This document shows positions 1 to 7,881 of a stretch of 64,000 nt of DNA, piece by piece. The stretch is from positions 1 to 64,000 of the forward strand of contig CADAGX010000007.1 in NCBI GenBank assembly GCA_902787575.1. The letters run 5' to 3'. This DNA comes from an uncultured Bacteroidales bacterium. GTDB taxonomy: Bacteria; Bacteroidota; Bacteroidia; Bacteroidales; Bacteroidaceae. Below the pieces are notes generated by a model. It did not search any database, was not told the DNA's origin, and worked only from the letters and a program-made list of their open reading frames with translations. Numbering within the stretch: the first letter of the stretch is position 1; each line of letters starts with the position of its first letter. Made by a program: the position numbers and the translations under genes.

Positions 1-47
1 CCGAAAGGACTTGTCACAGACAGCCTCATCCACTCAGTAGCCACGAA

Positions 48-2075
48 ATGACCGATCTCAGCACGCTAAACGTCATCCGACAGCAGGCGGCCGACGCGCT
101 GCTGAGCTATCGCATCAGCGAAGGACTCTTCGGACTGGAGGCACTGATGCGCGAGTGTCCCGACCAGCAGCTCTCCAACGCCCTCGAGAACATACGCGAC
201 AGCTACACGCAGATGCTGCACTTTCTCTCGCAGGGCGGGCACGACGAGGAGCGAGCCGACATACAGGACCGACTGGTGCGGCAGGCACTGCACACGCTGG
301 ACAGCGCAGCCCGGCTCATCCGTCTCTCGCGCCGCGAGGACCTCTACGCACATGCTCACTACCAACTCTTTCTACTTGGCGGACAGGATGCAGCGCCCTA
401 CGTGCTGCAGCAATGGGACGCACAGCAGGGCACTGCCGAACGCTACGAGACGCAAGACCTGCTCTTCGACCTGCTCTGGACGACACCGCTCTGGGACCAA
501 CGCCAGACGGCTTCGTGGTTCGAGTTCATCAGCCGACAGGACACACTCGTGCAGCAGCATCTCGTAGGCGCAGTCATCCTCTCGGCCTGCGAATATATGG
601 ACGCCGAGAAGCTCATCTTCCTCTCGCTGATAGCCGACTCCGAGCAGCCCGAAGTGCGAGCCCTCAGCCTGACGGGTCTCGTGCTGCTTCTGCTCAAGTA
701 CGAGCCGCGGCTCAGCTTCTACCCTGCCCTGCTGACAGCTTTCGAGGGCCGCAAGCTAGCCGACGAACTCTCACTGCTGCAGCGCGAGCTGATACTGATG
801 CAGGAGAGCCCGAAAGCCAGTCAGGCCATTGCACAGGAGATGGCGGGCATCGACTTCGTTCACTCCACACCCCAGCAGGTGGAGGAGCGCATCCGAGCCA
901 CCATGAAACGCTATCGCGCACTCATTGTCGAAGGCGTGGACATCGACTTCCACAAGGCCACACTGCTCCACAGCTCGCAGTTCCTGCGCCGCATCTCGCA
1001 CTGGTGGGCACCGTTCGACGAGAGCCGGCCTTTCCTGCAGGAACTCTTCATCCGCAAGGACGGAGACATGGCCGAGGGGCTGCGCCAGATGTTCCAGCAC
1101 AGCGCCGACTGCAGCGTCAATCGCTACGCCATCTGCGAGGCAATGCTGAGCCACTCGGACGTGACATCGATTGACAAGCAACTCACACAACTTTGGGAAT
1201 CCATCGAGGCCAACCTCACCGACGCCATTCCACAGCAGGTATACTTTCGCAGCGTGGTGCAGAACATGGCACGTTTCTTTGCACATTCGCCGCTCGCACA
1301 GCAGACAGAAAGCCTTTTCGCCAGCGACACCTGCCTGCCGCGTCACGCATTCCTGCGACCGCTGCTGAACCGACAAACGATGATGCAGACGTGCCAGATG
1401 CTCATCCATTTCCACCGCGAGGCCGAGGCATTCCCACTGCTGCAGCAACTCAGCCGTCAGGAAAGCGTCAGTGCTGAGATGCTGCGCCTCATGGGCCGCT
1501 GCCAGCAACAGATGGGACAATGGCAGAAGGCCGTAAGCTTCTTCACGCAGGCCGACCTGCTGGACGAGAACGACACATGGACGCTGCAGCAGTTGAACGT
1601 CTGCTACGAACGCCTGCAGCGGCATGCCGAACGACTCGATGTGCTGCAACGGCTCGAAGTGCAGGCGCCTGATGACCTCGACCTGAGTCTGCAACTGGCC
1701 GACTGCCTTGCACATCTGGGACGGGCAGACGAGGCGCTGAACCTGCTCTACAAGGTGGAGCTCTATCGCCCCGAGGATGTCACCGTGCTGACAACCATCG
1801 CCCACAGCGCACTGCGGCTCGGCCGCACGGATGTGGCTCGCAAGTACATGCAGAAGCGACTTTCGCTCTCCGCTCCGTTGCAGTCCGAGGAGACACTGAT
1901 GGCAGCCCGCGTGCAACTGGTCATCGGCCGATGGCGCGAGGCACTACAGCTCTACGCTCCCACACCCGACGAGACCTTCGAGGCCGAACGCGAGCCCCTG
2001 ACCGCACTGGGATTCCCAGAGAAAGACTTCGCCCTCTTGCGCGACATGCGGCAGCAACTGCGCGAGAAGAAATAG
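48..2075 (+). CDS. TPR-repeat protein
   Basis: A 675-residue protein without a signal peptide, so probably cytoplasmic. The first ~450 residues are helical and rich in Gln, Leu and Arg with no recognised domain. Residues ~470-610 carry degenerate tetratricopeptide repeats, with phrases such as GRCQQQMGQWQKAVSFFTQA and LADCLAHLGRADEALNLLYK showing the W/G/A/P spacing of TPRs. TPRs normally act as protein-binding scaffolds; the partner is unknown. Bases 2-40 in another frame could be the last codons of an upstream gene (ending TAG at 38-40), which would place this start 8 bp downstream. It faces the MaoC gene tail to tail across a repeat array. Confidence 0.75.
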   Translation: MTDLSTLNVIRQQAADALLSYRISEGLFGLEALMRECPDQQLSNALENIRDSYTQMLHFLSQGGHDEERADIQDRLVRQALHTLDSAARLIRLSRREDLYAHAHYQLFLLGGQDAAPYVLQQWDAQQGTAERYETQDLLFDLLWTTPLWDQRQTASWFEFISRQDTLVQQHLVGAVILSACEYMDAEKLIFLSLIADSEQPEVRALSLTGLVLLLLKYEPRLSFYPALLTAFEGRKLADELSLLQRELILMQESPKASQAIAQEMAGIDFVHSTPQQVEERIRATMKRYRALIVEGVDIDFHKATLLHSSQFLRRISHWWAPFDESRPFLQELFIRKDGDMAEGLRQMFQHSADCSVNRYAICEAMLSHSDVTSIDKQLTQLWESIEANLTDAIPQQVYFRSVVQNMARFFAHSPLAQQTESLFASDTCLPRHAFLRPLLNRQTMMQTCQMLIHFHREAEAFPLLQQLSRQESVSAEMLRLMGRCQQQMGQWQKAVSFFTQADLLDENDTWTLQQLNVCYERLQRHAERLDVLQRLEVQAPDDLDLSLQLADCLAHLGRADEALNLLYKVELYRPEDVTVLTTIAHSALRLGRTDVARKYMQKRLSLSAPLQSEETLMAARVQLVIGRWREALQLYAPTPDETFEAEREPLTALGFPEKDFALLRDMRQQLREKK

Positions 2076-2100
2076 CCACCCCACGCCCTACAAAAAGAAC

Positions 2101-2131
2101 GGCGGGCCAAAGAAAAACCCTTGGCTCCGCC
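2101..2131 (+). terminator. Hairpin after TPR gene
   Basis: An imperfect inverted repeat, GGCGGGCCAA pairing with TTGGCTCCGCC around an A-rich loop, lies 26 bp past the TPR stop. There is no clear T-run, so it is only a possible terminator. Confidence 0.35.
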
Positions 2132-2143
2132 TGATGAAATGCG

Positions 2144-2250
2144 ACGTGTCGCGTGAGCGAAAACTACGTGTCGCGTGAGCGAAAACTACGTGTCGCGTGA
2201 GCGAAAACTACGTGTCGCGTGAAGCAATGCGACGTGTCGCGTGAAACGAT
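2144..2250. repeat. 22-bp tandem repeat array 1
   Basis: Five units with an exact 22-bp period start at 2144, 2166, 2188, 2210 and 2232. Each begins ACGTGTCGCGTGA and the first three continue GCGAAAACT. The junction of adjoining units forms a near-palindromic GCGACGTGTCGC. The array sits between convergent genes. Related arrays occur at about 15.3, 28.1, 54.6 and 63.2 kb. Confidence 0.9.
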
Positions 2251-2256
2251 ACGACG

Positions 2257-2724
2257 CTACGACTTAAAGTAATAGACGAAGGTGGCCAGTCCCTCCAGCG
2301 CTTTCTTACCCGTCTCCTGAATTTCGATGACGAATTTGATGCTCGTCTTGATGGCACCACGCAAGTTTGCCACCTCGGCCAGCACCGTCACCATGCGGAC
2401 GTGCTGCCCGCTCAGCACCGGCTGGCTGAACTTCATCTTGTCCATACCGTAGTTCATCATCCGCTCAAGGTTGTTCACTTCTATGATTTGGTCCCAGAGG
2501 TAAGGCAACATACTGAGCGTCAGATATCCGTGTGCAATGGTGCAGCCGAACGGACTCTCGCGCTTGGCACGCTCGGTATCGACGTGTATCCACTGGTGGT
2601 CCAACGTGGCATCGGCAAACTGGCAAATGCGTTCTTGGCTCAGCTCCACGTAGTCGCTCTTTCCTATCTCCTGTCCCAGATACGGGAGGAAGTCTTCGTA
2701 ACAATTGATTACAACCTTGCTCAT
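2257..2724 (-). CDS. MaoC-like hotdog dehydratase
   Basis: A 155-residue single-domain protein of the MaoC/NodN (R-specific enoyl-CoA hydratase) family. The signature is present: DATLDHQWIHVD (Asp and His of the hydratase motif) near residues 38-49, followed by PFGCTIAHGYLTLSMLP around 58-74. The family hydrates trans-2-enoyl-CoA or related thioesters with a hotdog fold, acting as a dimer in the cytoplasm. The start was set at MSKVVINCYE because the frame can be read further upstream only by running across the divergent kdsA gene and its promoter. A TAACTTTG box (minus strand, 2763-2770) lies ~40 bp upstream. The physiological substrate is not evident from neighbours. Confidence 0.88.
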   Translation of the reverse strand: MSKVVINCYEDFLPYLGQEIGKSDYVELSQERICQFADATLDHQWIHVDTERAKRESPFGCTIAHGYLTLSMLPYLWDQIIEVNNLERMMNYGMDKMKFSQPVLSGQHVRMVTVLAEVANLRGAIKTSIKFVIEIQETGKKALEGLATFVYYFKS

Positions 2725-2762
2725 ATTCTTTTCTTTAAGTCCGATTTTACTTTTTTGCACTG

Positions 2763-2770
2763 CAAAGTTA
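2763..2770 (-). promoter_or_regulatory. -7 box for MaoC gene
   Basis: The minus-strand sequence TAACTTTG matches the Bacteroidetes TAnnTTTG element, 39 bp before the MaoC start. No good -33 TTTG was seen. It is divergent from the kdsA promoter. Confidence 0.6.
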
Positions 2771-2813
2771 GCACTTTTACGCGAGAAGTCTGCGTCGGTC
2801 GGCTTTTTTTTTG

Positions 2814-2821
2814 TAATTTTG
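2814..2821 (+). promoter_or_regulatory. -7 box for kdsA operon
   Basis: TAATTTTG matches TAnnTTTG and lies 26 bp before the kdsA ATG. The region upstream is T-rich. This is the likely promoter of the kdsA-kdsD operon. Confidence 0.65.
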
Positions 2822-2847
2822 CAGCGTAATAAAAGAAAAGCCAAACG

Positions 2848-3633
2848 ATGAGCAACGAAAAACAAAGCAAAGAACGCGCCCAAGCACCTGTGTTCATAGC
2901 CGGGCCGTGCGTGATAGAGAGCGCAGAGTTGCTCGATATTGTGGCCCGCGAGCTGTGCCGCATACGCCAGCAGCTGGGCATCGAGATATACTTCAAGGCT
3001 TCGTTCGACAAGGCCAACCGCACCAGCCTCAGCTCCTTCCGAGGCCCGGGCATGGAGCGCGGACTGCAGATGCTCAGCGACGTGAAGAGCCGCTACGCAC
3101 TGCCCATACTGACGGACATCCACGAGAGCTATCAGGCTGCGCCTGCAGGCGAAGTGGCCGACGTGCTGCAGATACCTGCCTTCCTCTGCCGGCAGACCGA
3201 CCTGCTCACCGCAGCCGCACGCACCGGACGCATCGTGAACATCAAGAAAGCACAGTTCCTGAGCGGACAGGACATGCGCTTCCCCGTAGAGAAATGCCGC
3301 CAGAGCGGAGCCACTGACGTCTGGCTCACCGAGCGCGGCAACACGTTTGGCTACAACAACCTGGTAGTCGACTTTCGCAACATTGCCGACATGAAACAGT
3401 TCTCGTCCACCGTCGTCATGGACTGCACACACAGCGTGCAACGGCCGGGAGCGGCTGGCGGCTCCACAGGCGGCGACCGCAAGTTTGTGCCCGCAATGGC
3501 ACTGGCTGCCAAAGCCTTCGGCGCCACAGGATACTTCTTCGAGGTGCACCCCGACCCAGACCACGCACTGAGCGACGGGCCGAACATGCTACGCCTCGAG
3601 GATTTGGAACGAGTAATCACATCACTTCTATGA
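2848..3633 (+). CDS. kdsA: Kdo-8-phosphate synthase
   Basis: 261 residues, near the usual KdsA length. It condenses phosphoenolpyruvate with D-arabinose-5-phosphate to give Kdo-8-phosphate for lipid A-core assembly in the cytoplasm. Diagnostic segments include IAGPCVIES (residues ~18-26), FKASFDKANRTS, GPGMERGL and KKAQFLSGQDM. The Cys in AGPCVIES sits where the metal-dependent (Aquifex-type) enzymes have their metal ligand; the E. coli-type enzyme has Asn there, so this one is inferred to be metal-dependent. The 3' end overlaps kdsD by 4 bp (ATGA), so the two genes that make and use arabinose-5-phosphate are translationally coupled. Confidence 0.95.
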   Translation: MSNEKQSKERAQAPVFIAGPCVIESAELLDIVARELCRIRQQLGIEIYFKASFDKANRTSLSSFRGPGMERGLQMLSDVKSRYALPILTDIHESYQAAPAGEVADVLQIPAFLCRQTDLLTAAARTGRIVNIKKAQFLSGQDMRFPVEKCRQSGATDVWLTERGNTFGYNNLVVDFRNIADMKQFSSTVVMDCTHSVQRPGAAGGSTGGDRKFVPAMALAAKAFGATGYFFEVHPDPDHALSDGPNMLRLEDLERVITSLL

Positions 3634-4580
3634 GTCAATACAGAGAAACGGCACGCAAGTGCCTCCAAGACGAGGCGCAGGCCATACTGAACGTCATCCC
3701 GCAACTCGACGAAAGTTTCGACGCTGCAGTCCGCCTCATTCTGGCCTGCAAGGGAAAGGTCGTAGTCACAGGCGTAGGAAAGAGCGGCGACATCGGAGCC
3801 AAGATGGCAGCCACGCTCAGCAGCACAGGCACGCCCTCGTTCTACATCAATCCGCTCGACGTCTTCCACGGCGGGTTGGGCTCCATGACGCCCGACGACG
3901 TGGTGATAGCCATCAGCAACAGCGGCCAGACCGACGAGCTGCTTCGCTTCGTACCTAACCTGTTGGAACGCAACATACCCCTCATCGGCATCTCGGGAAA
4001 CGCTGACTCGCTGCTTGCCCGCCACGCCATGTGCCACATCACGGTGCGCGTGGAGGAAGAAGCCTGTCCGCTTGGGCTGGCACCCACCAGCAGCACCACG
4101 GCCACACTGGCCACAGGCGACGCACTGGCCTGCGCACTCATGGAAGCACGCGGCTTCGGCGAGCGAGACTTTGCACGCTTCCATCCGGGCGGCGCGCTGG
4201 GACACCGACTGCTGGTGACCGCACAAGACGTGATGCGGACCGACGACTTGCCCATCATCACGCCACAGATGAAACTCGGCGAAGCCATCATACGCATCAG
4301 CAACGGCATGCTGGGACTTGGCATCGCCATCGAGAACGAACGCATCGTGGGCATCATCACAGACGGCGATGTGCGGCGCGCAGTAAAGAAGTTGCAGGAG
4401 AATTTCTTCAACGTGCCCGTGAGCGACGCCATGACACCCAATCCCGTCTGCGTCTCGCCCAGCACGAAAGTAAGCCAGATACTCGACATTCTGAATACGC
4501 GAAAGATACATGCCGTACTGGTGGTGGACGAGAATCACCGTTTGCAAGGCGTCGTTGATAACTTCCGTTGCATGATTTAG
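3630..4580 (+). CDS. kdsD: Arabinose-5-phosphate isomerase
   Basis: 316 residues with an N-terminal SIS domain (VTGVGKSGDIGAKMAATLSSTGTPSFY, residues ~46-72; ISNSGQTDELL) and two C-terminal CBS domains (from about residue 200: VMRTDDLPIITPQMKLGEAI and DAMTPNPVCVSPSTKVSQIL). It interconverts ribulose-5-phosphate and arabinose-5-phosphate, feeding KdsA. SIS+CBS architecture and length match KdsD/KpsF/GutQ. The start codon overlaps the kdsA stop, and the next gene begins 6 bp after its stop, so it is inside an operon. GutQ-type paralogues have the same domains, but the kdsA linkage favours the Kdo role. Confidence 0.93.
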   Translation: MSQYRETARKCLQDEAQAILNVIPQLDESFDAAVRLILACKGKVVVTGVGKSGDIGAKMAATLSSTGTPSFYINPLDVFHGGLGSMTPDDVVIAISNSGQTDELLRFVPNLLERNIPLIGISGNADSLLARHAMCHITVRVEEEACPLGLAPTSSTTATLATGDALACALMEARGFGERDFARFHPGGALGHRLLVTAQDVMRTDDLPIITPQMKLGEAIIRISNGMLGLGIAIENERIVGIITDGDVRRAVKKLQENFFNVPVSDAMTPNPVCVSPSTKVSQILDILNTRKIHAVLVVDENHRLQGVVDNFRCMI

Positions 4581-4586
4581 GAAAAG

Positions 4587-5819
4587 ATGCACGCCACGCT
4601 CCGACTTCTCTCCTTCGCCTTCATCCTTCTTGCCATGTCGCTGTGCGCCCAAGCACAGTCGGCACAGAAGTGTGCACACGAACTGGAAAGCATGGGAGCG
4701 CCCATGTTTGAGAACAACAGCGTGCAGATACTGCCCACCGGCGTGGGAAAGTACGAAGAGCTCTTTGCAGACATCCGCAAGGCCAAGCGCTACGTCCACA
4801 TGGACTACTTCAAGTTTCAGCAAGACAGCATCTGCATGGTACTCTTCGGTCTGCTGGCCGCCAAAGCGCGACAAGGCGTGGAGGTGAGAATCATCTTCGA
4901 CGCACTGGGCAACAAAGACTGCCAGCAGCCGCTCACCAAGAAGTTTCTGCGCCAACTGCGAGCCGACGGCATACAGATAGAAGCCTTCGACCCCGTGCGC
5001 CTGCCTTGGGTGAACCACCTGCTGCACCGCGACCACCACAAGATAGCTGTCATAGACGGACTGATGGCCTATTCGGGTGGCATGAACGTCGCCGACTACT
5101 ACCTCTTCGGCAAGCCGCGAGTCGGAATGTGGCGCGACATGCACATGAAGCTCCGCGGTCCGGTGGTGGACGGCTACGAGCACCTCTTCGAAGTGATGTG
5201 GTTCGACGTCTCGGGTCAGCTGCTGCCGCCTGCACAATACAGAGCGCAGCACGCACAGGAAGGGCACGTGCCCATCGCACTTGTGGACCGCCAGCCGCAC
5301 GGCACGCCAGCCATCATGCGCGACGCCTACGCCTCGGCCATCGACAATGCGCAGTCCGACATACAAATCATCAACCCGTACATCACACTCACACGCACCG
5401 TACGGCGTGCCCTCTACAGCGCACTGCGGCGCGGAGTGCGGGTGCAAATCATGGCCTCTCTCAGCAGCGACGTGTCCGTGACACCCGATGTGGTGGCGCA
5501 GGAGATGCAGCGACTGATGAAACGCGGTGCCGAAGTCTATTACTTCACGGGCGGCTTCCACCACAGCAAGGTGATGATGGTGGACGGCACCTTCTGCACC
5601 ATCGGCACGGCAAATCTGGACGGCCGCTCGCTGTGCTTCGACTACGAGGTGAACGGCTTCATCTTCGATGCCGACGTCACGCGCCAGTTGCAAGACATCT
5701 TCGAACAGGACGTGGCACAAGCCAGCGTCCGCCTGACGCCGGACAACTGGAAAGAATTGTTCAGCCCGCGGCAACGCTTTGCAGGCCGATTCTTCAGACC
5801 AATCAAAGGCGCGCTGTAA
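4587..5819 (+). CDS. Exported phospholipase D/cardiolipin synthase-like
   Basis: 410 residues with an N-terminal signal peptide (LRLLSFAFILLAMSLCAQAQ), then two PLD half-domains. Each carries an HKD motif: HHKIAVIDG near residue 150 and HHSKVMMVDG near residue 330, followed by GTANLDGRS. The family transfers or hydrolyses phosphatidyl groups through the paired His; bacterial cardiolipin synthases are the closest familiar group. Unlike typical Cls proteins it lacks two N-terminal transmembrane helices and appears to be exported to the periplasm. It follows kdsD by 6 bp. Whether it makes cardiolipin or hydrolyses phosphodiesters cannot be told from sequence. Confidence 0.85.
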   Translation: MHATLRLLSFAFILLAMSLCAQAQSAQKCAHELESMGAPMFENNSVQILPTGVGKYEELFADIRKAKRYVHMDYFKFQQDSICMVLFGLLAAKARQGVEVRIIFDALGNKDCQQPLTKKFLRQLRADGIQIEAFDPVRLPWVNHLLHRDHHKIAVIDGLMAYSGGMNVADYYLFGKPRVGMWRDMHMKLRGPVVDGYEHLFEVMWFDVSGQLLPPAQYRAQHAQEGHVPIALVDRQPHGTPAIMRDAYASAIDNAQSDIQIINPYITLTRTVRRALYSALRRGVRVQIMASLSSDVSVTPDVVAQEMQRLMKRGAEVYYFTGGFHHSKVMMVDGTFCTIGTANLDGRSLCFDYEVNGFIFDADVTRQLQDIFEQDVAQASVRLTPDNWKELFSPRQRFAGRFFRPIKGAL

Positions 5820-5861
5820 AAGCAACCACAGGCGCCAACAGGAAAATACAACATATGCAGT

Positions 5862-6473
5862 ATGGCAAGTGACGCACCACAGATCGCAGCTCACGCCTCG
5901 TCCACCCACGGACCTGAGCCTCAGGCAACGCCGCTCGACACCGAGGCGCTGATACACAAATACTATGCCGACAACGCGCCGCTCGAGCAATTGCTGCTCC
6001 GCCACAGTCGCGATGTGGCACGCCGCGCGCTGCAAATCGTACACAGCCATCCCGAGTGGCAACTCGACGAGCAGTTCGTATTCGAGGCTGCCATGCTGCA
6101 CGACATCGGCATTTTCCTGACAGATGCACCCGGCATTCACTGCCACGGCACACAGCCCTACATCTGCCACGGCCAGCTGGGTGGCACACTGCTGCGACAG
6201 GAACATCTGCCACGCCATGCCCGCGTGGCGGAACGTCACACAGGCACCGGGCTGACAGCCGAAGACATCCGTCGCCAAGGCCTGCCACTGCCACCGCAGG
6301 ACTTTGTGCCCGAGACACTCGAGGAAGAAATCATCTGCTACGCCGACAAGTTCTACTCTAAGAGCCGCCCCGAGCAAGAGAAGTCGCCCGAGCAAGCACT
6401 GCGCAGCATTGCCAAGTTCGGCCCAGACGGCGAGCAGAAATTCCGACAATGGATGAAGATTTTCGAACCGTAA
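5862..6473 (+). CDS. HD-domain phosphohydrolase
   Basis: 203 residues. After a variable 25-residue N-terminus comes an HD domain: LLRHSRDVARRALQIV (first His), AAMLHDIGIF (the HD dyad, about residue 82), ERHTGTGLT and EIICYADKFYSKS (late Asp). These residues form the metal site of HD phosphohydrolases. No signal peptide is seen, so it is likely cytoplasmic. It lies 42 bp after the PLD gene and 10 bp before the PI-PLC gene on the same strand, suggesting co-transcription. The substrate (nucleotide or other phosphoester) is unknown. Confidence 0.8.
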   Translation: MASDAPQIAAHASSTHGPEPQATPLDTEALIHKYYADNAPLEQLLLRHSRDVARRALQIVHSHPEWQLDEQFVFEAAMLHDIGIFLTDAPGIHCHGTQPYICHGQLGGTLLRQEHLPRHARVAERHTGTGLTAEDIRRQGLPLPPQDFVPETLEEEIICYADKFYSKSRPEQEKSPEQALRSIAKFGPDGEQKFRQWMKIFEP

Positions 6474-6483
6474 CACAACGCAT

Positions 6484-7701
6484 ATGAAACCACACACACA
6501 GACCTCCGATTCCCGCTCGCGGATGCTTAGCCGGCAGCTGCATTGTCTGCTGGTGGCACTCCTCGTTCCCACGTTCGCACTGGCCGAAAACTGGATGGCT
6601 CGCGTGCCGGACCGCACGTTCGTCTCCACACTCTCCATCCCCGGAGCGCACGATGCCGCCACCGGCTCGGGCTGGGCCTCAGGCTACGCCACGATGGGCG
6701 ACCTCTACGCCCGCACGCAGGAACTCAACATCGGGCAACTGTGGGCAATCGGCGTTCGAGCCTTCGACCTGCGGCCTTGCTCGCACGACGGATACATGAA
6801 TATAAACCACGGCTTGATGCCCACCGTGCTACACTTCGACGCGGTGCTGTGCCAGTTGCGCGACTCGCTGATTGCAAATCCGAGCGAGTTCGTCATCATC
6901 CACATGCTTCACGCCACAGACGGCGACCAAGTGAAAGATGTGTACGAGACGCAGTTGCTCGAAATCCTGCAGCGCCCAGACCTGAAGCCGTACTTCGCCA
7001 ACTTCAAGAACGACCTGCGCGTCCGCGATTTGCGCGGCAAGATACTCATACTGAGCCGCAACGCATACGCCAGCACGCCGCCCGTGGGCGGATTCTTCGC
7101 CAACTGGACCGGCGATGCCGACTGGAGCCGCCAGACGCAGGGCCGCATAATCGGGCCGAAGAACGCGTCGATGCCTGCCTACATGCAGGACTACGCCGAG
7201 ACGTTTGCCGAAGGAGCAATGCAGACGAAGCTCGACGCCATCGAAAAGATGCTCGACTTCAGCACCACTCACCGCACGCTGGTCAGCTCGCAGGTGGTAT
7301 GGGTCTTTAATTTCGCCTCCGCCTACTCGAAAGTCACCTCGCTGCTGGGATACAACATCTCGCAGAGCAACGGATACCGCGACAACGCGACTCACACACA
7401 CGCCTGCATACTCCAGTATCTGGCGTCCCACACGCCCGGTCCCACGGGTGTTGTGCTGATGGACTACGCGGGAGTGGACCAGACATCGGGCTACGCAGTG
7501 CGTGGGCAGGAGTTGGTAGACACACTCATCGCCAACAACTTCCGCTACATCACGCCGCAGTCCACCGCTGTCGCCACGCCACGTGCTGAAGGCCACGCGC
7601 AGTCTTACTCGCTGCAAGGCGTGCCAGCCGAGAAACCACAACGCGGGAAAATCTATATCACACGTCAGAAGAACGGCGCCACGCGCAAAATACTCTACTG
7701 A
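6484..7701 (+). CDS. Exported PI-PLC-like phosphodiesterase
   Basis: 405 residues with a signal peptide ending near FALA-ENW (residue ~35). The X domain of phosphatidylinositol-specific phospholipase C follows: LSIPGAHDAATG supplies the first catalytic His (H56), IGVRAFDLRPC the Arg/Asp strand, and MNINHGLM the second His (H109). The family cleaves phosphodiesters of inositol lipids or GPI anchors by cyclic intermediate formation without calcium. The C-terminal ~50 residues are basic and outside the domain. It is the last gene of the kdsA-to-PI-PLC run. The natural substrate is unknown; host or dietary inositol lipids and the cell's own phospholipids are both possible. Confidence 0.87.
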   Translation: MKPHTQTSDSRSRMLSRQLHCLLVALLVPTFALAENWMARVPDRTFVSTLSIPGAHDAATGSGWASGYATMGDLYARTQELNIGQLWAIGVRAFDLRPCSHDGYMNINHGLMPTVLHFDAVLCQLRDSLIANPSEFVIIHMLHATDGDQVKDVYETQLLEILQRPDLKPYFANFKNDLRVRDLRGKILILSRNAYASTPPVGGFFANWTGDADWSRQTQGRIIGPKNASMPAYMQDYAETFAEGAMQTKLDAIEKMLDFSTTHRTLVSSQVVWVFNFASAYSKVTSLLGYNISQSNGYRDNATHTHACILQYLASHTPGPTGVVLMDYAGVDQTSGYAVRGQELVDTLIANNFRYITPQSTAVATPRAEGHAQSYSLQGVPAEKPQRGKIYITRQKNGATRKILY

Positions 7702-7844
7702 GCACCGTCGCTCGCAACACGCCACGGGCTGAGAATTGCTTCGCGTGCGCGCAGAAGCGTGCGCGTTTCCTAAAAAAAGCTAAAAAAGTGGGGCTGCGAG
7801 ACAAAAGGCAGAGGCCGCGGCCCCAAACTCTCAACTTTTCTTCG

Positions 7845-7852
7845 TATTTTTG
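7845..7852 (+). promoter_or_regulatory. -7 box for LptD-like gene
   Basis: TATTTTTG matches TAnnTTTG, 30 bp before the TTG start codon chosen for the next gene. Its position rules out starts further upstream. Confidence 0.6.
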
Positions 7853-7881
7853 CACCTTGGTATAGAATACGCAGACACGAG

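Noticed and set aside
2144-2250. 22-bp arrays considered as CRISPR.
   Set aside because: Units adjoin directly with no unique spacers, and no cas gene is in the window.
3351-6662. A 1103-codon open frame on the minus strand across kdsA, kdsD, the PLD and HD genes.
   Set aside because: It mirrors the coding strand's codon bias. The opposite strand has four recognisable enzymes with intact motifs in the same place, and the frame's translation (Val/His/Cys-rich) resembles no family.
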